Counted from the first letter of the stretch, positions 8,433-18,098 are shown. The stretch: DNA of 64,000 nucleotides from Arenibacter sp040216555 (GCA_040216555.1 JAVJOW010000020.1:124001-188000); one strand, 5' to 3'. The notes: a model not told the origin generated them from the sequence alone. Numbers and translations are program-made.

Positions 8433-8936
8433 GTGGAACCCAACACCCAAATAAAGAAACTTACGGAAGAATTGGGGGTATATTTTGAACAAAACAAGAT
8501 ACTATCCCCCCTATCGGCTAGAATATTTTCTATGTTGATCTTGACGGACAAGGATGGTCTAAGTTTCGAGGAGATCATAGAAGGATTGGATTCCTGTAAG
8601 AGCTCGGTATCTACCAATCTACAATTATTACAAACCCAAGGAAGAGTTGTCTATTTTACAAAACCCGGTAATAGAAAACGCTATTTCAAAATTGCTTCCA
8701 ATGATATTTTTGTACAGTTGGACAAAAAGATTGAACAATGGCAAAAAGAAAAGAATATTCACTTAAAGGTTTATGATTTTAAAAAGCAGCTTTATCAAAA
8801 AACGAATATAACTGCTGAAAAAAACCGTGGTCTACAATACATTGAAAATTACGTCTTATTTGTAGACGATTTTATTAAAAATCTCATTCAACTTAAAGAA
8901 AACCTTCAAAAAACATTTAATTCCGAGACCCTATGA
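8433..8936 (+). CDS. GbsR/MarR-type winged-helix transcriptional regulator
   Basis: From GTG 8433 the protein has 167 residues. It carries a winged helix (about 20-85), with the recognition region SFEEIIEGLDSCKSSVSTNLQLL (helix-turn-helix) and a wing around GNRKRYFKI, then a long coiled-coil dimerisation tail. This is the GbsR-like branch of the MarR superfamily. The start was chosen because upstream codons fall within or before the promoter. Its stop overlaps the start of the membrane fusion gene (ATGA), so it is the first gene of the efflux operon. It probably represses the operon through the palindrome at 8377; the ligand is unknown. Confidence 0.85.
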   Translation: MEPNTQIKKLTEELGVYFEQNKILSPLSARIFSMLILTDKDGLSFEEIIEGLDSCKSSVSTNLQLLQTQGRVVYFTKPGNRKRYFKIASNDIFVQLDKKIEQWQKEKNIHLKVYDFKKQLYQKTNITAEKNRGLQYIENYVLFVDDFIKNLIQLKENLQKTFNSETL

Positions 8937-10045
8937 AAAAAATATTTTTTCAGATTGCCCCAGTGCTATGCCTTGTTTTATTCATCAATTGTGGTGAAGA
9001 CAAGACCGCTCAACAACCACCGGCGGCTCTGCCCTTTCCAACTATTAAAGTGGTAAGGACCTCCGTAGATAATTCTGTGAGTTATCCTGCCAGTATAGAA
9101 GGAATCGTAAATAGCCAGATAAGGGCCAAAGTAGCCGGTTATGTGCAGGAAGTATTTGTTGATGAAGGAGAAATGGTTAAAAAGGGACAGCCCTTGTTCA
9201 GGTTGGAAACCCAGGCCCTGTCACAGGATGCCGGAGCTGCCAAGGCCAGAATTAATGTAGCCCAGGTTGAAGTGGACAAACTAAAACCCCTAGTGGAAAA
9301 AAATATAATTAGTAAAGTTCAACTGCAAACCGCTATGGCCAATTTAGAACAGGCCAAAAGCAATTATCAGAGTATTACAGCCAATATAGATTATGCCAAA
9401 ATAAAAAGCCCTATAAACGGCGTAGTGGGTTCCATTCCATTTAGAAAGGGAAATTTGGTAAGTGGGCAGGATTCCCAGCCTTTGACAACCGTATCGAACA
9501 TTGAACAAGTTTATGCCTTTTTTTCCATGAATGAAAAGGATCTTTTGGGATTTATCAAAAGTATAGCGGGAGAAACTTTGGAAGAAAAGGCCAAAAACCT
9601 TCCCAAAGTACAATTAAAATTAGCCGATGGTTCCATATATGTTCATTTGGGTGAAATAGAGACCATTGGTGGCGAAATAAATCCTAATACGGGTACTGTG
9701 CAATTTAGGGCAACGTTTCCAAATCCTCAGGGACTTCTTAGGAACGGCAGCAGCGCCACCCTACTCCTATCTGAAAAATTAGAAAATGTATTGGCCGTAC
9801 CGGCACTTTCCACCTTTGAGCAGCAAAATAAAAATTTTGTATATCTGGTACAGGGCGATTCCTTGGTCACCAAAGCTATCGTTCCAGTTGCCAATGTAAA
9901 TGGATTAACTATTTTGGAAGGATTGAACGAAGGCGATCAAATCTTGGCAAAAGGTGTTGGCTCCGTACGTCCGGGAACAAAAATTATTCCCCAATTAACA
10001 AGCTTGGATAGTATTTTAAACTCCTTCGATAAAGTTTTTAAATAA
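8933..10045 (+). CDS. RND efflux periplasmic adaptor (membrane fusion lipoprotein)
   Basis: The 370-residue protein has a lipoprotein signal with lipobox cysteine Cys20 (FINCGED), placing it on the periplasmic face of the inner membrane. The HlyD/AcrA layout follows: the first lipoyl half with VRSQIRAK-like strand and VKKGQPLF (about 82-90), a helical hairpin (about 95-135), the second lipoyl half with IKSPINGVVG (about 153), then beta-barrel and membrane-proximal domains. It bridges the pump and outer membrane channel encoded by the next two genes. It overlaps the regulator by 4 nt and the pump starts 6 nt after it. Confidence 0.95.
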   Translation: MKKIFFQIAPVLCLVLFINCGEDKTAQQPPAALPFPTIKVVRTSVDNSVSYPASIEGIVNSQIRAKVAGYVQEVFVDEGEMVKKGQPLFRLETQALSQDAGAAKARINVAQVEVDKLKPLVEKNIISKVQLQTAMANLEQAKSNYQSITANIDYAKIKSPINGVVGSIPFRKGNLVSGQDSQPLTTVSNIEQVYAFFSMNEKDLLGFIKSIAGETLEEKAKNLPKVQLKLADGSIYVHLGEIETIGGEINPNTGTVQFRATFPNPQGLLRNGSSATLLLSEKLENVLAVPALSTFEQQNKNFVYLVQGDSLVTKAIVPVANVNGLTILEGLNEGDQILAKGVGSVRPGTKIIPQLTSLDSILNSFDKVFK

Positions 10046-10051
10046 CGTAAT

Positions 10052-13000
10052 ATGCTAAAAACATTTATTGAAAGGCCAGTCCTTTCAACCGTCATATCTA
10101 TAATTATAATGCTGTTGGGTATTTTAGGCCTATCCAGCTTACCCGTAACGCAATATCCGGATATTGCCCCACCTACCGTCCAAGTTTCTGCCAACTACCC
10201 TGGTGCCAACGCCGAGACAATTTTGGAAAGCGTAATTGTCCCTATAGAGGAACAGATTAACGGAGTGGAAGGAATGACCTATTTAACGTCTTCTGCGAGT
10301 AATGACGGTAGTGCCAACATAACTGTATTTTTTGAACAAGGAGTTGACCCGGACATCGCAGCGGTCAATGTTCAAAACAGGGTTTCCAGGGCAAATTCGC
10401 TTTTACCCTCAGAAGTAATAAGATCTGGCGTAATTACCCAAAAACAACAGAGTTCCGCACTAATGTACGTAGCCCTGTATTCTACCAATCCCGATTACGA
10501 TGACACTTTTGTACAGAACTATCTAAACATTAATGTTAAACCAGAAATTCAACGAATTAATGGCGTAGGTGCCGTAAATGTTTTCGGTGCAAAAGACTAT
10601 TCCATGAGGGTATGGATAGACCCAGTGAAACTAGCTTCCTATGGCCTTACAACCACCGAGGTGGTCCAGGCCATTAATGAACAGAGTTTGGAAGCAGCCG
10701 CAGGGTCCCTAGGTCAAAATACTGGGCAGTCCTTCGAATATGTAATTAAATATAAAGGTCGATACAAGTCCGCGGAAGAATATCAGGACATCATAATTAA
10801 GGCGCTTGATAATGGCCAATTTTTGCGTTTAAAGGATGTTGCAAAAGTTGAACTTGAAGCGTTTTCCTATAGCTCTACATCGAGATCGAAGGGTTATCCC
10901 GGAATTAACTTTGGAGTTTTTCAAACCCCGGGTTCCAATGCTCAGGAGATTATAGAAAGCCTTTATGTTGAACTAGACCGCTTACAGGAAAATTTCCCCG
11001 AAGGGGTAGAGTATCTAATCAATTACGATACCAATAAATTTCTTACTGCGTCTATAAACAAGGTAAAAGCAACGCTCATTGAAGCCTTTATCTTGGTATT
11101 TTTGGTGGTATTTATATTCTTGCAAGATTTTAAATCCACACTTATCCCGGCCATCTCGGTTCCCGTTTCCATCATTGGAACATTTTTCTTTCTGGGGGTT
11201 TTGGGTTATTCCATAAACCTACTTACGCTATTTGCTCTAATTTTGGCAATTGGAATTGTAGTGGACGATGCCATTGTAGTTGTTGAGGCGGTTCATGCCA
11301 AATTGGAAGAAGGATACAATGATGCTAAAACGGCTACGGTTTCTGCCATGAGTGAAATTAGCGGGGCCATTATCTCCATTACCTTAGTAATGGCTGCGGT
11401 GTTCATTCCTATTACATTTATTAAGGGTCCTTCCGGTGTATTTTATGAACAATTTGGTATAACCTTAATCATCGCCATTCTCATATCGGCAGTAAACGCC
11501 TTGACCTTAAGTCCGGCCTTATGTGCCATTCTATTAAAACCACACTCTGAAAAAGATAATAGGAAAGGGTTATTACAACGATTCTATACCGCATTCAACA
11601 TAGCCTTTAAAGCCACCACGAACAAATACATAAAATCTCTGGGTTTTTTGGTAAAGCACAAGTGGATAACCGCAGTTATACTTTTAATAGCCAGTGCCGC
11701 CATTTGGTGGGCCAACGAAACAACCAGAACCGGTTTTGTACCCACAGAGGACAGAGGTGTGGTATTTATGAATATGGAACTGCCCCAGGCAGCCTCATTG
11801 GACAGGACTTACAGTGCTACTCAGGAATTATATGAGCAAATAAGCAGTATTAAGGGAATCCGTACAGCATCCCTAATTAACGGAAGGAACTTTTTCTCAG
11901 GTTCTGGAAGTTCTTATGGAATGGGCTTTATTATTCTGGAAGACTGGGAAAGTAGGGATACCGAAGATACTTCAATTGATGCCATTTTAGGACAACTCTA
12001 TGCCAAAGCAACTTCCATTCCCGATGCCAAAATTATATTTTTCACCCCACCAAGCATTCCCGGATTTGGTTCGGTAGAAGGGTTTGAAATGCGATTACTG
12101 GATCGTTCTTCAGGTAGTTTAAAGGACTTGGACATTGCCGCCAATGAATTTATTTCTAATTTAATACAACGCCCGGAGGTAAGTTTTGCCTCCAACTCGT
12201 TTAGCACCAATTTTCCTCAACTTCAAATGGATATTAATATCCCCAAGGCTAAGGAAGCAGGGGTTGGCGTGAGCAATATACTTACTACCCTACAGGGTTA
12301 TATAGGTGGGTTTTATGCCGCCGACTTCAGCAGGTTCGGGAAGCAGTTTAGAGTGTTTGTACAAGCAGACCCCGAGGACAGAAAGGATATTGCCAGTTTA
12401 AACAGTATGTTCGTTAAGAACGATAAAGGGGAAATGGCCCCGGTTTCAGAATTTGTTACCTTAAATAGAGTCTATGGCCCACAGACTGTTAGTCGCTTCA
12501 ACTTATTCAATGCCGTGACCATCAATGGCTCAGCGGCCAAAGGATTCAGTTCCGGTGACGCCATTAAGGCCGTAAACGAAGTAGCCAAGGAACATCTTCC
12601 AAACAACTATGAAGTTGCCTTTTCGGGTATTACCCGAGAGGAAATTGCCTCAGCAGGTCAATCGGGCGTAATATTTCTACTTAGTATCGTGTTTGTATAT
12701 TTCTTTCTGTCCGCACAATATGAAAGTTACTTATTGCCCTTATCGGTACTATTATCCTTGCCGATTGGGGTAATGGGCGCCTTCCTGTCGACCAAATTTG
12801 CAGGTTTGGAAAACAATATTTATTTCCAAATCGCCTTAATTATGTTGATTGGGCTTTTGGCAAAAAATGCCATCCTTATAGTGGAGTTCGCACTCCAAAG
12901 AAGACGGCAAGGACTTTCATTATCCGAATCGGCCATACAGGGAGCCAAAGCTAGATTAAGACCAATTTTAATGACTTCCTTTGCCTTTATTCTAGGGTTG

Positions 13001-13213
13001 ATGCCCCTAGTATTGGCAAAAGGTGTAGGAGCGGCTGGAAATAACGCCATTGGAACAGGGGCCGCTGGGGGTATGCTAATTGGGACAGTATTTGGTGTTT
13101 TTATTATCCCTGTTCTATTTATAGTCTTTCAATGGTTACAAGAGAAAATTACCGGAGTACCTGTTGCCGTTAAGGAAACGGAATCAACCGAATCATTTCC
13201 GAAAGGATCATAA
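10052..13213 (+). CDS. RND multidrug efflux pump, HAE-1 type inner-membrane permease
   Basis: The 1053-residue protein is a full-length AcrB/MexB-type pump that exports hydrophobic and amphiphilic compounds using the proton gradient. It starts with the family beginning (FIERPVLSTVISIIIMLLG), followed by the first periplasmic loop, and TM4 carries the proton-relay aspartate pair in GIVVDDAIVVVEAV (about residue 404-417). A second large loop and six further spans complete the repeat, ending in the conserved RLRPILMTSFAFILGLMPL segment (about 970). It forms a trimer with the adaptor before it and the outer membrane channel after it. Substrates cannot be predicted. Confidence 0.97.
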   Translation: MLKTFIERPVLSTVISIIIMLLGILGLSSLPVTQYPDIAPPTVQVSANYPGANAETILESVIVPIEEQINGVEGMTYLTSSASNDGSANITVFFEQGVDPDIAAVNVQNRVSRANSLLPSEVIRSGVITQKQQSSALMYVALYSTNPDYDDTFVQNYLNINVKPEIQRINGVGAVNVFGAKDYSMRVWIDPVKLASYGLTTTEVVQAINEQSLEAAAGSLGQNTGQSFEYVIKYKGRYKSAEEYQDIIIKALDNGQFLRLKDVAKVELEAFSYSSTSRSKGYPGINFGVFQTPGSNAQEIIESLYVELDRLQENFPEGVEYLINYDTNKFLTASINKVKATLIEAFILVFLVVFIFLQDFKSTLIPAISVPVSIIGTFFFLGVLGYSINLLTLFALILAIGIVVDDAIVVVEAVHAKLEEGYNDAKTATVSAMSEISGAIISITLVMAAVFIPITFIKGPSGVFYEQFGITLIIAILISAVNALTLSPALCAILLKPHSEKDNRKGLLQRFYTAFNIAFKATTNKYIKSLGFLVKHKWITAVILLIASAAIWWANETTRTGFVPTEDRGVVFMNMELPQAASLDRTYSATQELYEQISSIKGIRTASLINGRNFFSGSGSSYGMGFIILEDWESRDTEDTSIDAILGQLYAKATSIPDAKIIFFTPPSIPGFGSVEGFEMRLLDRSSGSLKDLDIAANEFISNLIQRPEVSFASNSFSTNFPQLQMDINIPKAKEAGVGVSNILTTLQGYIGGFYAADFSRFGKQFRVFVQADPEDRKDIASLNSMFVKNDKGEMAPVSEFVTLNRVYGPQTVSRFNLFNAVTINGSAAKGFSSGDAIKAVNEVAKEHLPNNYEVAFSGITREEIASAGQSGVIFLLSIVFVYFFLSAQYESYLLPLSVLLSLPIGVMGAFLSTKFAGLENNIYFQIALIMLIGLLAKNAILIVEFALQRRRQGLSLSESAIQGAKARLRPILMTSFAFILGLMPLVLAKGVGAAGNNAIGTGAAGGMLIGTVFGVFIIPVLFIVFQWLQEKITGVPVAVKETESTESFPKGS

Positions 13214-13260
13214 AATGACAAGCGGGTATAATTTACCTTAAAAACAATAATTATCAGTTA

Positions 13261-14664
13261 ATGAAAAATATTTTTGCCTATAAACTTTCCGCACTGCTAC
13301 TACTTGCATTCACTTTGCAATCCTGTTTTGTTGCGAAAAACTATGACCGGCCCAAATTACAGGAAATAGACAGGCTGTACCGAACAGACCTTGTTGTTAC
13401 CGACAGCGCTTCAACTGCTGCACTTTCTTGGAAAGAACTTTTTTCGGACCCCTTGCTTTCAGAATATATAGAAGAAGGGCTTCATAACAATTTGGATATC
13501 CGAATCGCCTTACAGCAAATGGCTGCGGCCGAATCGTATATGAAGCAGGGTAAAATGGGTTATTTGCCCTCTCTGGATGCAAAAGCTTCCATGACCCATC
13601 AGGAACTGGCCCAGAACAGTCAATTTGGTTCTTTTTTTAGCGGGTCCATAGAACAGTTCGAACTAACGGGAAATTTATCCTGGGAAGCCGACATATGGGG
13701 CAAGATCCGAAGTAACCAAAGGGCTACCCAAGCGTCCTACCTGCAAAGCATGGCAGCCCATCAGGCAGTAAAAACAAGGCTTATTTCGCAAATTGCATCC
13801 AATTACTACCTGCTGTTGGCTCTGGACCAACAGCATAAAATTACCGAGGAGACCATAGAAAACAGAAAGAAAAGTCTACAAACGATCCAGGCGCTCAAGG
13901 AAGCAGGCAATGTAACACAAGTAGCCGTAGATCAAACTGCAGCTCAATTATACAATGCCCTGGCTCTGCTTATCGATATTGAAAAGAACATTTTTAGAAC
14001 AGAAAATGCGTTTGCCATACTATTGGGCAAGCCCGCCACACATATAGACCGCAGTTTCTTGGAAAACCAAATCCTGAACCGGGATCTAAAAATTGGCCTT
14101 CCGGCCCATTTATTGGCTAACCGTCCAGATGTGCTTGCGGCGGAATACAGCCTTATGAATGCATTTGAACTGACCAATGTGGCCAATAGCAGTTTCTATC
14201 CTTCCCTGACCTTAACAGGAACTGGAGGATTACAAAGTTTGGAATTTAAGGAATGGTTTAGTTCGGGATCCTTGTTCGCTACTCTTGTGGGTGGAATTGC
14301 CCAACCTATTTTTAACAAAAGAAGGATAAGAACCCAATACGAAGTAGCCAAAGCCCAGCAAGAAGAGAGCTTATTGAACTTCAAGAAAACACTTTTGACC
14401 GCAGGACAGGAGGTATCAAATGCCCTATACGAGTACGAAGCTGAAACCAAAAAATACGAATTCAGACAAAATGAGGTAGAATCCTTGCGCAAAGCAGAAC
14501 TTAATTCCGAAATACTTTTAAACAATGGGTTTGGAACTTATCTCGATTTGTTGACCGCTAGACAAAATGCCTTGAATGCCGAACTAAATACCATTGACAA
14601 TAAATTACAACAACTGCAGGCAATAGTGGAACTGTACAGAGCTTTGGGCGGTGGATGGAAATAA
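13261..14664 (+). CDS. Outer membrane efflux channel lipoprotein (TolC/NodT-type)
   Basis: The 467-residue protein has a lipoprotein signal with Cys22 (LQSCFVAKNY). Two outer-membrane-efflux repeats follow, with long helices rich in Ala, Gln and Leu. Typical landmarks are LSWEADIWGKIRSNQRA (about 140-156), LPAHLLANRPDVLAAEYSL (about 280) and a final helix with NNGFGTYLDLLTARQNAL. It is the channel partner of the RND pump 47 nt upstream, completing the tripartite system. A TetR-type gene follows after 12 nt. Confidence 0.95.
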   Translation: MKNIFAYKLSALLLLAFTLQSCFVAKNYDRPKLQEIDRLYRTDLVVTDSASTAALSWKELFSDPLLSEYIEEGLHNNLDIRIALQQMAAAESYMKQGKMGYLPSLDAKASMTHQELAQNSQFGSFFSGSIEQFELTGNLSWEADIWGKIRSNQRATQASYLQSMAAHQAVKTRLISQIASNYYLLLALDQQHKITEETIENRKKSLQTIQALKEAGNVTQVAVDQTAAQLYNALALLIDIEKNIFRTENAFAILLGKPATHIDRSFLENQILNRDLKIGLPAHLLANRPDVLAAEYSLMNAFELTNVANSSFYPSLTLTGTGGLQSLEFKEWFSSGSLFATLVGGIAQPIFNKRRIRTQYEVAKAQQEESLLNFKKTLLTAGQEVSNALYEYEAETKKYEFRQNEVESLRKAELNSEILLNNGFGTYLDLLTARQNALNAELNTIDNKLQQLQAIVELYRALGGGWK

Positions 14665-14676
14665 ACTGGCCTACAT

Positions 14677-15183
14677 ATGGAAAGCAAGGAGGAGTTCTTG
14701 GAATTTGCCATTTCCAAATTTTTGAGATATGGGAGCAAACGATTTAGCTTGGACGATTTGGCCCATGAAATCGGTATTTCCAAGAAAACCATCTATCAGC
14801 ACTTTACCAATAAGGAGGCCTTGGTCTATGAAAGCCTTGGGTTTTTATTGGACAAGATAAAAGTCGAAGTTAGTCAGAGTGTGGAACAAGTTAGATCCAA
14901 TCCTCTTTTGGGAATCATTATGATAGATAAAATAGGGTTGGAATATTTGAAGTTGTTTAGTCCCACTTTTTTGGACGGAATTAAAAAATACTACCCCATG
15001 GTTAATGAGCAGTACCACAACTTTAAAAATCGGGAAATAAACAACCTAGTGCTTTCACTACTGAAAACCGCCCAAAAAAATGGCCAGATCAGGAAAAGCG
15101 TTTATGTGGAACTGAGCTGTCAATTATATCTGAACCGCCAGGAATCTTTATTTTTTCAATCCAATAACCTATTCGATCAGTAG
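14677..15183 (+). CDS. TetR family regulator, C-terminus cut by an in-frame amber codon
   Basis: The 168 residues begin with a TetR DNA-binding domain (about 1-50): FSLDDLAHEIGISKKTIYQHF contains the helix-turn-helix. The ligand domain is helical. Translation stops at TAG 15181-15183, but the same frame then stays open for 28 more codons to TAA 15268-15270, and those codons read SNRELLENLIINDFRGI, which resembles the usual end of TetR proteins of this type. With read-through the length would be 197, the usual family size. One base change of a Tyr codon (TAT or TAC) would explain it. The product may be unstable or inactive. It lies 12 nt after the channel gene, and probably once regulated the efflux operon. 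Confidence 0.8.
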   Translation: MESKEEFLEFAISKFLRYGSKRFSLDDLAHEIGISKKTIYQHFTNKEALVYESLGFLLDKIKVEVSQSVEQVRSNPLLGIIMIDKIGLEYLKLFSPTFLDGIKKYYPMVNEQYHNFKNREINNLVLSLLKTAQKNGQIRKSVYVELSCQLYLNRQESLFFQSNNLFDQ

Positions 15184-15261
15184 AGCAATCGGGAACTTTT
15201 AGAAAATTTGATCATAAACGATTTCAGGGGAATTGCAACTGATGGCCCCCTTGAAATGGGG

Positions 15262-15765
15262 CTATCTTAACCTAAACCCCTTAGCTGCCCACCATGGATG
15301 AATTTCAATGGTCAACCTGCCCGTTTTTACCATAGGATCCATATTGGCCAGACTATCTGCTATTTCTAGGGTTGGTACGTTGTAAATAGTAATGCCGCGT
15401 ATGTCACCATTGTCTCCAAAAGGACCCGAAATATCGGCATAACCTTCCTCGTACATTCTACCTAAATGGGCCAAATGCAAGGATTGCAGACTATCCGTCT
15501 CTGCCTTGGATTGCGAGCGATTTGGACCACTCTTTAAAAAGGCAATGAAATATAGCTGCATTAAGACGGTATCCTGAGTCTTTTCATCTATATAATCGAA
15601 AGTTTGAAATCCCTGTGTTTCCAAGCGCTTCTTCAGTTGAGCCGTGGAAAGCTGTGGTTCAGCAACTTGCTGGTCTATTTTTACACTTGGCACCTCTACT
15701 GAATCCTTACAGGAAAATAACTGTCCCAATAATAGTAAAGCCCACAACAACCTTATTTTTTCCAT
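15262..15765 (-). CDS. YciI-like domain lipoprotein
   Basis: The 167-residue protein has a short lipoprotein signal (LLLLGQLFSCKDS, lipobox Cys19). The second half (about 65-160) resembles the YciI fold: YFIAFLKSGPNRSQS, a central HLAHLGRMYEEGYADISGPFGD and a C-terminal IEIHPWWAAKGF. YciI-like domains are small dimeric folds often of unknown activity, with a conserved His and Asp; both occur here. It would sit in the cell envelope. Its start overlaps the end of the CYTH gene by 13 nt, so the two form an operon. The 3' end converges on the extended TetR frame. Confidence 0.7.
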   Translation of the reverse strand: MEKIRLLWALLLLGQLFSCKDSVEVPSVKIDQQVAEPQLSTAQLKKRLETQGFQTFDYIDEKTQDTVLMQLYFIAFLKSGPNRSQSKAETDSLQSLHLAHLGRMYEEGYADISGPFGDNGDIRGITIYNVPTLEIADSLANMDPMVKTGRLTIEIHPWWAAKGFRLR

Positions 15766-16226
15766 GTCTTAAAAGGGTTTTTACTCAACTGTGAATTGTA
15801 GTATTTAACATCTGTAGTTACCTCATCTCCCAACCATTGGGGCTTCAAAAAGTCCTCATCTTCATGCTCCAATTCAATTTCTGCTATTATCAATCCCGAA
15901 TTATCACCATAAAATTCGTCTACTTCAAATATATGTTTCCCAACCTCTATATAGTATCTCAACTTATCTATTACCCCGGGCTCGGACAATTTAATCAAGG
16001 CATCCGCCTCCTTCACTGATATTTCCTTTTCCCACTCAAAGCGCGTCGTGCCATTGTGGTTGCCCTTTCCTTTCACGGTCATATACCCTTTATCTCCCTT
16101 GATCCTTACCCTTACCGTTCTTAAGGGATCCGTATTTAAAAAACCTTGTACTATTCTTTCCTTTTGAACAGCGTCTGATTTGAAAGCTTCCGACTTCACT
16201 AAAAATTTGCGCTCTATTTCTATCAT
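15753..16226 (-). CDS. CYTH domain protein (triphosphatase-like)
   Basis: The 157-residue protein begins with the CYTH signature EIERKFLV (Glu3-x-Glu5-x-Lys7), whose acidic residues bind divalent metal in the tunnel fold. Alternating basic and acidic strands follow (RTVRVRIKGDKGYMTVKGKG, EKEISVKEADAL, IAEIELEHEDED). Bacterial proteins of this size include inorganic triphosphatases and nucleotide-binding relatives, so phosphohydrolase activity is likely but the substrate is open. It is cytoplasmic and co-transcribed with the YciI-like gene downstream. Confidence 0.88.
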   Translation of the reverse strand: MIEIERKFLVKSEAFKSDAVQKERIVQGFLNTDPLRTVRVRIKGDKGYMTVKGKGNHNGTTRFEWEKEISVKEADALIKLSEPGVIDKLRYYIEVGKHIFEVDEFYGDNSGLIIAEIELEHEDEDFLKPQWLGDEVTTDVKYYNSQLSKNPFKTWKK

Positions 16227-16250
16227 TTATAGTAGTTGGTTACTGATATA

Positions 16251-16940
16251 TTACAAATGGCCATGGTATATCTTTTTAATTTCATCTGATTGAATCCTAG
16301 CATTCCCATAATAATTATTGGCCAACCAGACCATGGTGCCTGCTATGACTTTTGGGTCAATGGACCTATATTTTTCCAAAGGTCCTAATAGAACAAAATT
16401 AAAAACCTTCATAAATTGCTTGGCCAGCCATTCCCCTAACCGTTTCTCCTCCCGCTGACCACTAATTAACGAGGGTTGTAAAATGTAGGTATTAGGGATA
16501 CCACACTTTAAAACAACTACTTCCATTTCCCCTTTTATCCTGTTGTAAGTAACGGCGCTTTTGGAATTGGCCCCCATGGCCGAGATGACCAGGAAGGTTT
16601 CAATCCCATTCGTATCGCTTATTTTAGCTGCCGAAACCGGTATCCCAAAATCGATCCTTCTGTACATTTCCAAATCGGGGGTTTTTGCCTTGGTAGTACC
16701 AATACAACAAAACACTTCATCCGCTAAAAAATTGGTCTTATAACTCTCCAAATTTAAGAGGTCTACTATATATTCCTCTAATTTTGGGTGGGAAAAACCA
16801 ATACTCGACCTAGAAAAGAGCCTTATTTTTACATAGCGTTCATCCTTGAGCAACATCTGTAATAAATATCCTCCTGTTAAGCCTGTAGCCCCCAAGATAA
16901 TAGCCGTTTTCTCCTTTAATTTAATTTGTCCCTTCCCCAT
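16251..16940 (-). CDS. NAD(P)-binding Rossmann-fold oxidoreductase (HTATIP2-like)
   Basis: The 229-residue protein starts with a Rossmann nucleotide-binding strand-loop-helix, AIILGATGLTGGYLLQ (about residues 13-28), then VFCCIGTTKAKTPD (about 77) and a YNRIKGEMEVVVLKCG segment (about 130) as in atypical short-chain dehydrogenases of the NmrA/HTATIP2 group. The catalytic Tyr-x-x-x-Lys (Tyr-Asn-Arg-Ile-Lys) is present. No substrate can be assigned. It is encoded on the minus strand 24 nt before the CYTH gene and 60 nt from the divergent dinB. Confidence 0.75.
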   Translation of the reverse strand: MGKGQIKLKEKTAIILGATGLTGGYLLQMLLKDERYVKIRLFSRSSIGFSHPKLEEYIVDLLNLESYKTNFLADEVFCCIGTTKAKTPDLEMYRRIDFGIPVSAAKISDTNGIETFLVISAMGANSKSAVTYNRIKGEMEVVVLKCGIPNTYILQPSLISGQREEKRLGEWLAKQFMKVFNFVLLGPLEKYRSIDPKVIAGTMVWLANNYYGNARIQSDEIKKIYHGHL

Positions 16941-17000
16941 TGAACATGTTTAACATTTTAGGTGGGGCCTTATAGCGCCAACTTGTTATAAATTTACGGT

Positions 17001-18098
17001 ATGAAATTGGATTTCCCACAACGAAAAATAATCCATGTAGATATGGACGCGTTTTACGCTTCCGTGGAACAAATGGATAACCCTGCCTTAAAGGGCAAGC
17101 CTTTGGCCGTTGGTGGGGCCGAAAAAAGAGGTGTGGTTTCCGCCGCCAGTTATGAGGCCAGGAAATTTGGAGTCCGCAGCGCCATGAGTGGTTATTTGGC
17201 CAAAAGGAACTGTCCCGACTTAATATTTGTAACCCCACGTTTTGAGCGTTATAAGGAGATTTCCGTTAAAATTAGAAACATATTTTTTGATTATACGGAT
17301 TTAGTGGAACCACTTTCCTTGGACGAGGCCTATTTGGACGTTACCACCAACAAAAAGGGCAATCCATCAGCCTCACTAATAGCAAAGGAGATTAGAAAGC
17401 GCATTTTTGACGAAGTGGGCCTTACTGCATCTGCAGGAATATCCATTAATAAATTCCTTGCCAAGGTTGCCAGTGATTACAACAAACCCAATGGTCAAAA
17501 AACAGTTAATCCAGAAGAAGTAATACCATTTTTGGAAGACTTGGAAATCAGGAAATTCTATGGTGTGGGGAAGGTTACGGCCGACAAAATGTATCATCTC
17601 GGTATTTTTACAGGGAAAGACCTTAAGCAGAAATCCGTTGAATTTCTAAGGGAATATTTTGGTAAAAGCGGCGATTACTACTACCATGTAGTACGGGGAA
17701 TTCACAATAGCGAGGTAAAGCCCAATAGAATACCAAAATCGGTAGGTGCTGAACGTACTTTCGATAAAAACCTGAGCAGTGAGATATTTATGCTCCAAAA
17801 ATTAGAAAACATTGCCATAGAGCTGGAAAAGCGCCTAAAAAAATCAAAGATATCAGGGAAAACGGTAACCTTGAAAATAAAATATAGCGATTTTACCCTT
17901 CAAACGCGGAGTAAGACCCTACCCTATTACATTACCGACAAATCCTTGATCCTGGAAACTACCAAGGAACTGCTTTACCAGGAAAAACTGGAAAATTCCG
18001 TACGCCTATTGGGGATATCCCTGTCCAATTTAAATACGGAAAAAAATGAACCCATGGATCAAAAGGTGCTTACCGTACAACTAAAATTTGACTTGTAG
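17001..18098 (+). CDS. dinB: DNA polymerase IV (Y-family translesion polymerase)
   Basis: The 365-residue protein has the Y-family catalytic residues: DMDAFYASVEQ (about residues 12-22) and SLDEAYLDVT (about 101-110), with the steric-gate Phe-Tyr near the first motif. A thumb with helix-hairpin-helix (GVGKVTADKMYHLGI, about 190) and the little-finger domain (about 240-350) follow. It copies damaged DNA with low fidelity. The C-terminus reaches LTVQLKFDL, although the canonical five-residue clamp-binding motif is not obvious. It is transcribed alone, divergent from the oxidoreductase. No SOS box is readable. Confidence 0.96.
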   Translation: MKLDFPQRKIIHVDMDAFYASVEQMDNPALKGKPLAVGGAEKRGVVSAASYEARKFGVRSAMSGYLAKRNCPDLIFVTPRFERYKEISVKIRNIFFDYTDLVEPLSLDEAYLDVTTNKKGNPSASLIAKEIRKRIFDEVGLTASAGISINKFLAKVASDYNKPNGQKTVNPEEVIPFLEDLEIRKFYGVGKVTADKMYHLGIFTGKDLKQKSVEFLREYFGKSGDYYYHVVRGIHNSEVKPNRIPKSVGAERTFDKNLSSEIFMLQKLENIAIELEKRLKKSKISGKTVTLKIKYSDFTLQTRSKTLPYYITDKSLILETTKELLYQEKLENSVRLLGISLSNLNTEKNEPMDQKVLTVQLKFDL

